A DNA stretch of 64,000 nt. Origin: Desulfoluna limicola. GTDB taxonomy: Bacteria; Desulfobacterota; Desulfobacteria; Desulfobacterales; Desulfolunaceae. Shown one piece after another: positions 25,194-35,939 of the stretch. Each line of letters starts with the position of its first letter. The first letter of the stretch is position 1. A program made the position numbers and the translations under genes. The notes under the pieces were generated by a model, which was not told the origin of the DNA, made no database searches, and worked only from the letters and a program-made list of their open reading frames with translations. The stretch covers positions 1,798,001-1,862,000 of the forward strand of contig NZ_AP024488.1 of the NCBI RefSeq assembly GCF_021654575.1, written 5' to 3'.

Positions 25194-26108
25194 AACTTAA
25201 GCCTCATTACTTAGAATATGTGTGACTCACAATAACCGTAGAAACACATAATTACCTATTTATGATGCTAAAAAAAGAAAACCATATTTCTGGATTGGTG
25301 AATCTATGCCTAACATTGCGAATAACCCGCAATATTGTCCGCTTATTCCCTTTATAGACATGACATTTGGGCCGCATATCGAATATCAAAGACTAAAAAG
25401 TGGAAAATACAGGGGCTTTTGAATCCATGGTTGATTGTTCAATACTACCAACCAATTATTCCAGTTATTCCGGATGAGATCATAGTTCGCACCACAAATC
25501 AAGTTGAGAATCTCTTGGCTTTGTCAGAAAGGCGTTGTGACGTGAATTCAGGGCCATTGAGCCTGGCACCCCCATGTCCCGCAGCCTGGGCTGGCCTTGG
25601 CTGCGACTATTGATACACGTGTCCGTGGGAGACCATGTTTGCCCCTTTGATACCGTGATACATGGATTATTATCCACCTTTGCCCCCTTTTTTCCATGTT
25701 TGACCTTGAATACACGGGTGAAATAAAGCATCGTGCACGACCTGCTATCAGCTGCGCGAAACATGGACCCATGCCTCACCATGGTTGCCCTGGTCACCCG
25801 TCAGACACAAAAAAAGCCATGCTCGATATCGAAGCATGGCTTTATTCACATGGACTTAAGATGTTAGAAATCGTTCTTGGTTCTTGGTTCGAGGAGTCGC
25901 TGCGCTCCATCCGTTTTGACAAAAGCATGAGCTGGCTGCTGAGATTGCAACGCGTCATGAGTTCCAAAGCTTTGATTGCCGCAGCCATACAACCTGCCAA
26001 CACCCCTTAAAACAAACTTGTCAATCCCAGCCCATAAAAAGTGATCAAAGCTTGGTACCCGGTCAACCAGGCACGACGAGATCAGAAAGACGGCGTTACG
26101 CGAAAATT
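25194..26108. other. Gene-free interval between cassette island and repeat
   Basis: No frame gives a convincing protein. 25308-25314 (GCCTAAC on the plus strand) is the outer cassette boundary. A nearby short stem ATTGCG/CGCAAT (around 25315-25335) could be the rest of an attC. From about 25450 composition returns to that of the surrounding chromosome. A strong hairpin lies at 25813-25843. Confidence 0.5.
25813..25843. terminator. Strong bidirectional hairpin
   Basis: Perfect 11-base arms AAAGCCATGCT and AGCATGGCTTT flank CGATATCGA. A-runs precede it and T-rich sequence follows, so it could terminate transcription in either direction. No gene ends immediately beside it, so what it serves is unclear. 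Confidence 0.5.
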
Positions 26109-26243
26109 GAAACCGACCTCGTCTCAAGAACGGTGGCAATGGATCACCCTCCACGCGAATGCCTCGAAATCGGTTGCATCACGGCGACCTTCGGGCATTT
26201 GCCATAGGGTTTCAAGGTGCCCCCACCTTGGCGCCGGAGGCAG
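26109..26243 (+). repeat. Form C repeat
   Basis: It runs CTCAAGAACGGTGGCAATGG, CGCGAATGCCTCGAAATCGG, ATCACGGCGACCTTCGGGC, then GTTTCAAGGTGCCCCCACC and GGCGCCGGAGGCA. It is the reverse of 20624-20742 with about 75-80% agreement by eye. It lies just downstream of dnaE, whose stop is at 26252. Confidence 0.8.
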
Positions 26244-26251
26244 GCTTTTTA

Positions 26252-29200
26252 TCAACTCCCTCCGTTGCCGTCCCCCTTTTTCTTGTTCTTCCAGGGTTGC
26301 TTTTTCCGCTCCCTTACTTTGGGGGGCCTGGCGACGGTGCGAACATTTTTCTCGCCCACCTGGGCCTTCAGGTCGTTCAGGAGCTGCGGTGACACGGAGA
26401 CCCCTGCATAGTCCGGCAGTTCGATGGATGTCATGGAGTGCCCGCGAAGCAAGAGGTAGACAGTGACGGTACTCGGGCCGGGGTAGCGTTTCAGTACGGC
26501 GTCGATCCGGGGAATAAGATCCATTTGAATTTCCCCGGCATCGAGGTGGATGGCAATGCCTCCGGTCCAGATGCCCGTAGCCTCGTCCATGTGCACGAGA
26601 CGTTCCGCCGCGATGGTGACGTTGTTCTCTTTTACCTGGGCCACGCCTTCCACCATGACAATGGTGTCGGACTCCAACAGGTGCCGGGCATCGGCGAAGG
26701 TGGAGGGGAAGACCACCACCTCGATGTCGCTGTAGAGGTCCTCGATGGTGATAAAGGCCATCTGGTCCCCCTTTTTGGTTCGAATCACCTTTACCAGGGT
26801 GACCATCCCGCCAAACCTTACCGCAGCGCCCTCCACGGCATTTTCCATGGTCAACCCGGTGAGGGTGGCGTAGCTTTTGATCACGTCCTCATACTGGTGC
26901 AGAGGATGGCCGGAGATGTAGAAACCCAGCACCTCTTTCTCCAGGGTGAGGCGGTGTTTCTCGTCCCAGTCCGGAACATCGGGGATCACCGGAACGTTGA
27001 TGCGGGCTCCGCCTCCCGAGGCATCTCCGAACAGGCTGAGCTGGGGGTCGTTCTTCTCCTTCTGCACGCGGGAGCCATGGTCCAGGGCATCTTCCATGAC
27101 GACGATCAGCTGATTTCGGGTGGCACCGGTGAAATCAAAGGCCCCGCTTTTAATCAGCGCATCTAAAACGCGCTTGTTTACCTTGCGGAGATCCACCCGC
27201 TCACAGAACTCGAAGATGCTGACAAAGGGGCCGCCTGCTTCCCGTTCGTTCAGGATCGCCTCAATGGGCCCTTCCCCAACGCCCTTTACGGCAGTGAGGC
27301 CGAACCGAATCCGGCCGTTGAACACCGAAAAGACGCCCTCGCTCTCGTTGACATCCGGGGGGAGCACCTCGATGTGGTTGTTCTTGCACTCGGCAATGAA
27401 CTTGACGATGCCTTCGGCGTTGCCGATTTCACTGGTGAGCAGCCCTGCCATGAACTCCACGGGGAAATGGGTCTTGAGCCAGGCTGTCTGATAACAGACC
27501 AGGGCGTAGGCGGCGCTGTGGGATTTGTTGAATCCGTAGCCACCGAACTTTTCCATCAGGTCGAAAAGAGCCCCGGCCTTCTCTTCAGGGTGGTTGTTCT
27601 CCAAGGCCCCTTTCATGAATAAGGTGCGGTGCTCAGCCATGGCGGCGGCGATCTTCTTACCCATGGCCTTTCGAAGGCCGTCTGCATCGGCCATGGTGTA
27701 GTTGGCGATGACACCGGCGATCTTCATGACCTGTTCCTGGTAGAGAATAACCCCATAGGTCTCTTCCAGGATGCCGTCCAGGCCGGGCAGAAGGTATTCC
27801 ACCGGTTCCCTGCCGTGCTTACGGTCAACGTAGGAGTCAACCATGCCGGAGTCCAAGGGGCCAGGGCGGTACAGGGCCACCAGGGCGGTGATGTCACTGA
27901 AGGCCTCCGGCTTGAGGCGAACCAGCAGGTCTTTCATGCCCGAGCTTTCAAGCTGAAAGACCCCGGTGGTGTTGCCGCTTGAGAGCAGATCAAAGGTGGC
28001 CTTGTCCGCAAAGTCGATATGAATCATATCGGGGCGCTCGATGCCCTGCTTCTCGATCATCCCTAAGCAATCGTCGATAACGGTGAGGTTTCGAAGGCCG
28101 AGGAAGTCAAACTTGACGAGGCCGATCTGCTCGACACGTTTCATGTCCAGCTGGGTGATGGTTTCGTCGTTTCTGCCTTTAAAGAGAGGCAGGTATTCCA
28201 CCAGGGGTTTGTCCGACACCACGACGCCTGCCGCATGGGTGGAGGCATGCCGGGTGAGGCCTTCGAGAACACGGCAGACGCTGATCAGCTCCGTGTAGTC
28301 TGCACGGGAATCCACCAGCTCCTTCAGCTCGGGTTCGTCGATGAGGGCCTGGTCAAGCTTGATCCCCAGGGTGTCGGGCACCAGCTTGGCAATGCGGTCC
28401 ACCTCGGAGAGGGGAATGTTCAGGGCACGCCCAACGTCCCGGATCACCGCTTTTGTCTTCAAGGTTCCAAAGGTGATGATCTGGGCCACGTAGTCGCCGC
28501 CCCCGTAACGATTCACCACGTAGTTGAACACCTTCTCACGGCCACGGATACAGAAGTCGACGTCGATATCCGGCATGCTGATTCGGGAGGGGTTCAAAAA
28601 TCGTTCGAAGATGAGCCCATGCTCGATGGGGTCAAGGTCGGTGATGTTCATGGCGTAGGCCACGATGCTGCCCGCAGCCGATCCCCTGCCGGGCCCCACG
28701 GGAATTCCGTTGTCTTTTCCGTACTGGATAAAGTCCGCCACGATGAGGAAGTAGCCGGGAAACCCCATGGTGATGATGGTCTCAACCTCATACTTGAGGC
28801 GTTCCTCATAGACCTCGACATCCACATCCGGGTTGTTCTTGAGAATCACCTCCATGCGGGCGTCAAAGCCGTCCCGGGCGGTTTTTCTGAACAGGTCGTC
28901 GGTGGAGAGTTCGTTGGTCGCATCGAACTGGGGGAAGTGATAGGTGTTGAAATCAAACTCGACGTGGCATCGGTTGGCGATATCAACGGTATTGGAGAGC
29001 ACCTCTGGCGTGCTCCCAAAGGCACGGGCCATCTCCTGCGGGGATTTGAAGTGAAGCTGGTCGGTGCCGAACTTAAAACGCTTCGGGTCATCAACGGTGG
29101 TCCCTGTCTGGACGCAGAGAAGAATCTCGTGGGCCTTGTGGTCCTCGTAATTCAGGTAGTGGCAGTCGTTGGTGGCCACCATGGGAATCCCGAGGCGCTT

Positions 29201-29806
29201 GCCCATGTCGAAGAGAACGTCGTTGACTTCGTATTGTTCGGTGAGCCCGTTGTCCTGCACCTCCAGGAAAAAATTCTGCTCGCCAAACAGCTTCTGGTAA
29301 TGGCATGCCAGGTCATCGGCTTCCTGGAGCTTTCCCCTCATGATAAGCTTGGGGATTTCCCCGGCAAGACAGGCCGACAGGCCTATCACCCCTTCGGAGT
29401 GCTCAGCCAGCACCTCGCGGTCAATACGGGGCTTGTAGTAGAATCCCTGGAGCTGGGCAATGGAGGCCAGCTTGCAGAGGTTGGTGTATCCGGCGTTGTT
29501 CTCCGCCAAAAGCACGAGGTGAAAAAGACCGGTACCGTCCTCGGCCCCCTCTTTTCGTTTGAGCCCCCTGGGCGCCATGTACGCCTCAAAACCGATGATG
29601 GGGTTCACCCCTGCCTTGTGGGCCTTGTCGTAGAACTCCACGGAGGCAAACATGCTGCCGTGGTCGGTGACGGCCACGGAATTCATGCCGTACTCTTTGG
29701 TACGTGCAAGCAGTGGGTCCAGTCGGATGGCGCCGTCCAGGAGGCTGTACTGGGAGTGGACGTGCAGGTGAACAAAATCAGGCGTTTCGTCGATTAATTG
29801 CGTCAT
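26252..29806 (-). CDS. dnaE: DNA polymerase III alpha subunit
   Basis: 1184 residues from ATG 29806 (MTQLIDETPDFVHLHVHSQY). The frame stays open 37 codons further upstream, but that part has no family resemblance and DnaE starts here. The N-terminal PHP domain is HLHVHSQYSLLDGAI with AVTDHGSM. The polymerase core carries PGRGSAAGSIVAYAMN and MPDIDVDFC, the Asp pair of the C-family active site. Helix-hairpin-helix and OB regions follow (VRFGGMVTLVKVIRTKKGD). The basic C-terminus is KKQPWKNKKKGDGNGGS. It is the replicative polymerase of the holoenzyme. It stands alone, with repeats on both sides. Motifs and length are normal. Confidence 0.96.
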   Translation of the reverse strand: MTQLIDETPDFVHLHVHSQYSLLDGAIRLDPLLARTKEYGMNSVAVTDHGSMFASVEFYDKAHKAGVNPIIGFEAYMAPRGLKRKEGAEDGTGLFHLVLLAENNAGYTNLCKLASIAQLQGFYYKPRIDREVLAEHSEGVIGLSACLAGEIPKLIMRGKLQEADDLACHYQKLFGEQNFFLEVQDNGLTEQYEVNDVLFDMGKRLGIPMVATNDCHYLNYEDHKAHEILLCVQTGTTVDDPKRFKFGTDQLHFKSPQEMARAFGSTPEVLSNTVDIANRCHVEFDFNTYHFPQFDATNELSTDDLFRKTARDGFDARMEVILKNNPDVDVEVYEERLKYEVETIITMGFPGYFLIVADFIQYGKDNGIPVGPGRGSAAGSIVAYAMNITDLDPIEHGLIFERFLNPSRISMPDIDVDFCIRGREKVFNYVVNRYGGGDYVAQIITFGTLKTKAVIRDVGRALNIPLSEVDRIAKLVPDTLGIKLDQALIDEPELKELVDSRADYTELISVCRVLEGLTRHASTHAAGVVVSDKPLVEYLPLFKGRNDETITQLDMKRVEQIGLVKFDFLGLRNLTVIDDCLGMIEKQGIERPDMIHIDFADKATFDLLSSGNTTGVFQLESSGMKDLLVRLKPEAFSDITALVALYRPGPLDSGMVDSYVDRKHGREPVEYLLPGLDGILEETYGVILYQEQVMKIAGVIANYTMADADGLRKAMGKKIAAAMAEHRTLFMKGALENNHPEEKAGALFDLMEKFGGYGFNKSHSAAYALVCYQTAWLKTHFPVEFMAGLLTSEIGNAEGIVKFIAECKNNHIEVLPPDVNESEGVFSVFNGRIRFGLTAVKGVGEGPIEAILNEREAGGPFVSIFEFCERVDLRKVNKRVLDALIKSGAFDFTGATRNQLIVVMEDALDHGSRVQKEKNDPQLSLFGDASGGGARINVPVIPDVPDWDEKHRLTLEKEVLGFYISGHPLHQYEDVIKSYATLTGLTMENAVEGAAVRFGGMVTLVKVIRTKKGDQMAFITIEDLYSDIEVVVFPSTFADARHLLESDTIVMVEGVAQVKENNVTIAAERLVHMDEATGIWTGGIAIHLDAGEIQMDLIPRIDAVLKRYPGPSTVTVYLLLRGHSMTSIELPDYAGVSVSPQLLNDLKAQVGEKNVRTVARPPKVRERKKQPWKNKKKGDGNGGS

Positions 29807-29980
29807 GGTCTCGTATATTTGGGGGTGTTTCGTCGTTGTTGGGTTCGTCGTTGAAGGAGCACACAGCAGAGTCAGGAATATCGCCATTAAGACGCCCTTG
29901 CAACCCTTTTTAAACACTGTTCCCGATTGGTACCGGCTTTGTCTGTTTTTTCCTGTAAACGAACGTAACTATTCCCCTTG

Positions 29981-30148
29981 TGCCTCCGGCGGCCCTGCCG
30001 GGGGCCAAACTTTTGAAAAGTTTGAGAAACAGGTTTTTTGGTCGATTTCGACTCATTCGAAGGCGTTGGTTGACCGATTGTATTCGACGTAACGAGCAAC
30101 CGGAACGTTTTCAGGGGTCATGTCAAAAAGCGACCCGCCGGAGGCATA
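29981..30148. repeat. Composite repeat, form A then reversed form B
   Basis: The left end TGCCTCCGGCGGCCCTGCCG continues through AAACTTTTGAAAAGTTTGAG to ACAGGTTTTTT; the right end is CAAAAAGCGACCCGCCGGAGGCA. GTAACTATTC stands just left (29965-29974), and AGCTGAATAGTTA immediately right (30148-30160), so the flanks are inverted as well. It lies upstream of dnaE, in a gap (29807-30545) that is otherwise filled with two further repeats and a terminator. Confidence 0.85.
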
Positions 30149-30158
30149 GCTGAATAGT

Positions 30159-30263
30159 TATTAGCCCGGCGGTTAACTGCGTGAATGGCGAGGAGCCCTG
30201 TCACCCCGAAAAGTTTGACACCTTTTTCATCTTCTTTTCGTGTAATAAGTTGCCGGGTTAATA
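30159..30263. repeat. Form E element, 105 bp with terminal inverted repeats
   Basis: The ends are TATTAGCCCGGC (30159-30170) and GCCGGGTTAATA (30252-30263), inverted with one mismatch. Inside are GCGTGAATGGCGAGG, CACCCCGA, GTTTGACACC and TTTCATCTTCT, all present in the same order in the copy at 56571-56676. It abuts the composite repeat on its left, sharing the AGTTATTA boundary. It is too short to code for a protein. Confidence 0.75.
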
Positions 30264-30312
30264 CCCAAAAGGTTCACCAACAGATCTTAATAATTGCCCT
30301 TTGAATGATTTC

Positions 30313-30406
30313 TTCTTTAAAGGCGGATGTGATTTGACCCGAGGAACAAGGGGCGGAACGCACCCGCTACCTGCTCTCAAGGTGGCACACCTTGCCGCCG
30401 GAGGCA
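30313..30406 (+). repeat. Form D repeat with conserved-loop hairpin
   Basis: GCGGATGTGATTTGACCCG, then AGGAACAAGGGGCGGAACGC, then CTCAAGGTGGCACACC and TTGCCGCCGGAGGCA. It matches the right half of 13499-13672. The stem bases differ between the copies, but the loop around GAGGAACAAGGGG is kept. Here the form D unit stands without an adjacent form A. Confidence 0.75.
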
Positions 30407-30445
30407 GCTTTTTGGCAACTGGATAGCTACCAACCGAAAAACAAA

Positions 30446-30476
30446 AAGGCCCCCTCCCGGAAAGGAGGGGGCCCTT
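30446..30476 (-). terminator. Rho-independent terminator of guaB
   Basis: On the minus strand AAGGGCCCCCTCC pairs with GGAGGGGGCC around CTTTCCG-type bases, followed by TTTTTGTTTTT. It lies about 70 bases after the guaB stop. Confidence 0.85.
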
Positions 30477-30545
30477 GTTTGAAGCTTCAACCTGTCAGGG
30501 CAGTGGAAAATACCATCGGCCCCATTATGATGTCATCACGCCGGA

Positions 30546-32093
<1,548 letters not shown>

Positions 32094-32269
32094 TCAGGCA
32101 AACCGAACAAGCCACCGATGCAAAATAGCCACCCTATCCCACTGGAATAAAGCGGAAACGCACACACCTCATGATGCTGTCCCGATACCGAAAACCGGTT
32201 TTTTTTGCCTTCTCCAGAGCCCGAATACACGCCACCCTGTCGGTCACGAGGTCCGAATACAAAAATGCC

Positions 32270-32453
32270 CAGTACCACTGGGATCATTTCCGGGTGTTGG
32301 GTAGCAGAAGGCAGGTTGAGCGGGCCGGGTTCTCCCCCGGTCCTTGAAGCCTTGATCAGGTTGTTTGGGCACCTTGGGTTCTGGGGTTGCCCCTTGCCAC
32401 CATCTGCGGTGGTAAAGTGAGAGCCCCATGACCCAGCGATGCATCAGGGTACA
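32270..32453 (+). ncRNA. ssrS: Probable 6S RNA
   Basis: Read on the plus strand the segment shows the ordered landmarks of 6S RNA: GTGTTGGGTAGCAG near the 5' side, GGGCCGGG with CCCCGGTCCTTGAAGCC in the middle (compare the GGTCC...GAAGCC of the Escherichia coli RNA), and CACCTTGGGTTCTGGGGTT on the 3' side (compare CACCTTGAACC...GGGTT). GTACC at about 32270 can pair with GGGTAC at 32448-32453 to close the rod. The length, about 184 nt, fits. 6S RNA binds the sigma-70 holoenzyme in stationary phase. The ends are estimates, and the call is by motif order, not by a scored model. Confidence 0.65.
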
Positions 32454-32475
32454 AAAAAATCCGGAAGAACCGGAT
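32453..32475 (-). terminator. Rho-independent terminator downstream of the polysaccharide deacetylase
   Basis: On the minus strand AATCCGG, a TTCTT loop and CCGGATT are followed by TTTTTT. It lies 170 bases past the deacetylase stop and would keep that transcript from entering the antisense side of the 6S RNA. Confidence 0.7.
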
Positions 32476-32643
32476 TGGATTCGGGGCACTTATGAAGCAA
32501 TTCATGTTACCCCGTTTTTTTAACCAGAAACAATACATGAGACGGACACATATGGCAAACTTATTTTTCCATCTCTGAAAAAAAGTTCGGAAACACCGGG
32601 CTGCCAAGCCCTGGGGCTCACCACCCGGAAGCCTGCAGCCCCG

Positions 32644-33717
32644 TTACTCCTCAACGACCCACTGCCGCGAAAACCAATAATATTTTCGACGAGTTTCATC
32701 GGGCACAGTGATATTGTACTTGTGCCGACCCGGGGGAAGGTCCTTGTCTGCCTGCACCTTGAAGCGCTTCCCGGGAACCACCCACTCGATGGCCACACGT
32801 CCCTGGCCCGACACATAGCAGGTGAGTTCATCAAGCAGGGCACCCGATGGTGCCAGCTCAAGCTCCAGATCCGGTCGCCTGTCACGCGTATGAGGCTCCC
32901 AAGGGGTCATCGCCGCAACAGGAAGTGCCAGCGAGTTCGCTTTCGTTTTAAACGCATTGATCTCACCATAGGCCTCGGACACAGGAAACCGGGGAGCGGC
33001 CCTGAAATCCGTGTAACGCCCCGCCCCTCCCGAATGCTGACCAAAGGCCAGATACCCCATCCCGGAGACGAGGTCCGCAACCTGAGTGTTGTACTCCCCG
33101 TAAGGATAGGCAAAAAGAAGCGGGGTCTCTCCAAGCTCCTCCTCAAGTCGTCTCTGCCCTTTCCGCACATCTGCTGTCAAGCGATCCCGCCACTGGGCTT
33201 CCGTCTCCCCTGCCTCCATCCGGACCATGTAAGGATGGGTGGCGGTGTGATTTCCGAACTGGACCCCGTGCTGCTTCATCTCCCGCATCTGATCCCAGCT
33301 CATGTATTCCCTGGAGTTCCTGTCCACCGCATCAGTGGCAACAAAGACAGTAAAGGGCCACCCCTTCTCCTTCAACAGGGGCCAGGCATTATCATACACG
33401 GTGGCGTAAGCATCATCCATGGTGATGACCACTGTCTTTTCCTGCAGTGCCTCACCTTTTTTTAAGGCCGCTGCCACCTCTCCAAGGGGAGCCACATGAA
33501 AGCCCCCCTCCTCGAGATAGGCCAGCTGCGCCTTGAATTGATCCATCCGGACATTGGTGGAGGGGTACCGAGAATCCCCGAACCTGTGGTACATAAAGAT
33601 AACGGCGGAATCCGTGCCGGCACAAACGGCTCGGGGCGCCCCCCCCCAGGCCACAGCCATCAGCATGAAGACCATCAGCCCTTTCGCCATGCGTCCCATA
33701 TGTTTATTTAAAGCCAT
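32644..33717 (-). CDS. Exported polysaccharide deacetylase (NodB-type)
   Basis: 357 residues. A signal peptide (MAKGLMVFMLMAVAWGGAP region, cleavage likely after VCA) is followed by a carbohydrate esterase 4 domain. VIFMYHRFG starts the barrel, VITMDDAYA gives the catalytic Asp pair and FGNHTATHPYM gives the two metal-binding His residues. The later AYPYGEYN block is also typical. The last 100 residues form a beta-rich extra domain (ELELAPSGALLDELTCYVSG) of unknown role. Such enzymes remove N-acetyl groups from peptidoglycan or exopolysaccharide in the periplasm. The substrate is not evident. The alternative start at 33690 (MAKGLM) is equally plausible, since no strong ribosome site marks either. 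Confidence 0.85.
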   Translation of the reverse strand: MALNKHMGRMAKGLMVFMLMAVAWGGAPRAVCAGTDSAVIFMYHRFGDSRYPSTNVRMDQFKAQLAYLEEGGFHVAPLGEVAAALKKGEALQEKTVVITMDDAYATVYDNAWPLLKEKGWPFTVFVATDAVDRNSREYMSWDQMREMKQHGVQFGNHTATHPYMVRMEAGETEAQWRDRLTADVRKGQRRLEEELGETPLLFAYPYGEYNTQVADLVSGMGYLAFGQHSGGAGRYTDFRAAPRFPVSEAYGEINAFKTKANSLALPVAAMTPWEPHTRDRRPDLELELAPSGALLDELTCYVSGQGRVAIEWVVPGKRFKVQADKDLPPGRHKYNITVPDETRRKYYWFSRQWVVEE

Positions 33718-33828
33718 AAATCAACTTGCCCTGCATCTACATGCATTTATATTTAACCGCATTCCCATACAGAAAAACCCCTGACCAGCCTGGCCAGGAG
33801 TTTCCCAAAATAACGAACACGTCGAAAA

Positions 33829-33850
33829 GCCTCCGGCAGGTCGCTTTTTT
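33829..33850 (+). repeat. Form B repeat fragment
   Basis: GCCTCCGGCAGGTCGCTTTT matches the left end of the composite at 18906 and, reversed, the right end at 30125-30147. It stands alone in the short gap before the ABC ATPase stop. Confidence 0.55.
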
Positions 33851-33912
33851 TTTGACCGCGCCGGAACCGTTCCGATTGCACCAGCCTTTCTCCACAGCCC
33901 CACGGGCTGATA

Positions 33913-35403
33913 TCAGGCGGCACCTGCCATCATAAGCCCAACGCGCTCCCGTTTTTCGGTATCGGCAACATCAAAGACATCAACGATTGCGCCCTCGAAC
34001 ATCACGGCCACGCGATCGGCGAGGGCAAAAGCCTCATTCAAATCCCCGGTAACCAGAAGGATCCCGGCGTTATCCCGAGCCGACACAAGGTGATCCCAAA
34101 TCAACTTGGCGGTGGCGATATCAAGGCCCTGGGTGGGTTGTTCCGCCACAATCAGGCCGGGGTTGCGAAAAAACTCACGACCAAGAACCAGCTTCTGCAG
34201 GTTGCCCCCGGAGAGGTGTCGAGCCTGGGACGAGAGGTGGCCGGGAAGCACGCTGAAACGGTCCACCACATTCTGGGACTCCCTCTCAACCCGCTTGCGC
34301 CTCAGCCAGGGGCCCCTTCGGAAACCTTTACGGGTGGTGAGCAGAAAGTTATCCGACAGGTTCATGGAGGGGCAGGTGGCAAGACCGATACGATCCTCAG
34401 GGATATAGCTCAAGGTCTCCCGGGTTTTCCTTCGGGAGAAAAACGATTTCCAGGTCTTCCCAAGGATGGTGATGGCCCCTTTCTCAGGAGCCTGCAGGCC
34501 GCAGATGGTCTCGACCAGAGGCTTTTGACCGTTTCCGGCCACCCCGACAATGCCAAGAATCTCGCCACGTTTCACATCGAGGGAGACGCCTTTGAGGCCG
34601 TTTCCGGCAAGGTCGCGTACATCAAGCACCACCGCCCCCTCTTCCACCTTATGTTTCACCACCTCGAGGAACGTCTCTTTGCCCACCATCATGCGTGCCA
34701 ACTCGTCCTGGGAGGTGACATCTGAGATGCACTTCTCTTCGATGATCTCCCCTTTCCTGAGGATGGCAACCTCATCGGCCACCCGCATCACTTCCCCGAG
34801 CTTGTGGCTGATAAAGACGATGGATTTTCCCTGCTCGGCCATGTGAACAAGGGCCTTGAAGAGCTGCTCCCCTTCCTGGGGGGTAAGAACCGCCGTGGGC
34901 TCGTCAAAAATGAGAATACGACTCTTGCGCTGGAGGAGCTTTAAAATCTCCACCCGCTGCTTTTCACCCATGGAGAGATCGGCCACCCGTGCGGCAGGAT
35001 CGATGTCCAGCCTATGGGAAAGGGCCAGTTCCTTCACTGTCGCCTCCATAACACGCGGCTTGAGAATCTGCCCGCCTTCCTGGCCCAGAAAGACGTTTTC
35101 CGCCACCGTCATGGACTCCACCAGCTTGAAGTGCTGATAGACCATCCCGATGCCGGCTTCAATGGCATCCTTGGCGGAACCGAATCTCATGGCTTTGCCA
35201 TCCACGACAATGCGACCGGCATCGGGCTGAAGACGGCCGGCCAGAATGCTCATGAGCGTGCTTTTGCCCGCCCCGTTTTCTCCGAGCAAGGCCTTTACCG
35301 TCCCTTTGCGGATGGTTAATCGGATCTCTTTGTTGGCGTGCACCTTTCCAAATGATTTACTGATACCTTCAAGGGCAATCACGGCTTCGGCAGGCTGTTT
35401 CAT
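33913..35403 (-). CDS. ABC transporter ATP-binding protein, BMP/purine nucleoside type (two nucleotide-binding domains)
   Basis: 496 residues made of two fused ABC domains. The first has Walker A GENGAGKSTL, signature LSMGEKQRVEI and Walker B ILIFDEPTAVL. The second has a diverged Walker A (GVAGNGQKPL), signature LSGGNLQKLVL and AEQPTQGLDI. This is the layout of sugar and nucleoside importers such as NupO/YufO and RbsA. It would power the two permeases at 36131-38127. Its ATG overlaps the gpt stop (ATGA), so the ATPase is translated in step with a purine phosphoribosyltransferase rather than with its permeases, an unusual order that points to a purine substrate. Confidence 0.9.
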   Translation of the reverse strand: MKQPAEAVIALEGISKSFGKVHANKEIRLTIRKGTVKALLGENGAGKSTLMSILAGRLQPDAGRIVVDGKAMRFGSAKDAIEAGIGMVYQHFKLVESMTVAENVFLGQEGGQILKPRVMEATVKELALSHRLDIDPAARVADLSMGEKQRVEILKLLQRKSRILIFDEPTAVLTPQEGEQLFKALVHMAEQGKSIVFISHKLGEVMRVADEVAILRKGEIIEEKCISDVTSQDELARMMVGKETFLEVVKHKVEEGAVVLDVRDLAGNGLKGVSLDVKRGEILGIVGVAGNGQKPLVETICGLQAPEKGAITILGKTWKSFFSRRKTRETLSYIPEDRIGLATCPSMNLSDNFLLTTRKGFRRGPWLRRKRVERESQNVVDRFSVLPGHLSSQARHLSGGNLQKLVLGREFFRNPGLIVAEQPTQGLDIATAKLIWDHLVSARDNAGILLVTGDLNEAFALADRVAVMFEGAIVDVFDVADTEKRERVGLMMAGAA

Positions 35404-35891
35404 TTTTTCTTACTCATCCCCACTATGGGTTCCACAAACCGGGACTCGGAGTCCCATGGAAACAGGATCCAGGTATCCTGTCCCACTTCGGTGATAAAGG
35501 TATCCACATGGGGTTTGCCCTCCGGTTTGGCGTAGAGGGTGGCAAAATGGGCACCGGGAAGCATATCCCGTACCATTTGTGCGGTTCTGCCCGTATCCAC
35601 GAGGTCATCAATAATGAGCCAGCCTTCCCCGCTGTCCCGAAGGGGCTTGATGATGGTGGCCTCGCCCTGGTCCTTCCAGGTGTAGCTGGAGATACAGATG
35701 GTCTCCACGTAGTGGATATCCAGCTCCCGCGCAATGACAGCTGCCGGCACGAGACCGCCGCGTGTCACGGCGGCGATGCCCTTCCACGTGATGTCCATGT
35801 CGAGAAGACGCCAGGCCAGGGCCTTGGCATCACGGTGCAGCTGCTCCCAGGAGATGGGGTAACTTCTCTGATATTGGGTCGAATCGCTCAT
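35400..35891 (-). CDS. gpt: Xanthine-guanine phosphoribosyltransferase
   Basis: 163 residues closely resembling Escherichia coli Gpt: WKGIAAVTRGGLVPAAVIAR, ETICISSYTW, and the PRPP-binding loop WLIIDDLVDTGRTA. The C-terminal DTWILFPWD block is the purine-contact region of Gpt. It converts xanthine and guanine with PRPP to XMP and GMP in the cytoplasm. It lies between the permease genes and the transporter ATPase, overlapping the latter by four bases. Together with the divergent guanine deaminase it makes a short salvage route. Confidence 0.92.
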   Translation of the reverse strand: MSDSTQYQRSYPISWEQLHRDAKALAWRLLDMDITWKGIAAVTRGGLVPAAVIARELDIHYVETICISSYTWKDQGEATIIKPLRDSGEGWLIIDDLVDTGRTAQMVRDMLPGAHFATLYAKPEGKPHVDTFITEVGQDTWILFPWDSESRFVEPIVGMSKKK

Positions 35892-35939
35892 GCTCTACTC
35901 CACATTCACGCATCGGTGAAGATTAGGGGGATTAAAATT

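Noticed and set aside
25696..26010. Possible small gene in the interval after the cassette island
   Set aside because: No ribosome binding site; it spans the strong hairpin at 25813-25843 and resembles no family.
28235..29797. Plus-strand open frame of 520 codons antisense to dnaE
   Set aside because: Shadow of dnaE. No ribosome binding site and no recognisable domain; residues follow the reverse of dnaE codons.
29807..29917. Longer DnaE start giving a hydrophobic N-terminal stretch
   Set aside because: It would put a signal-like segment before a cytoplasmic polymerase; the family start matches ATG 29806.
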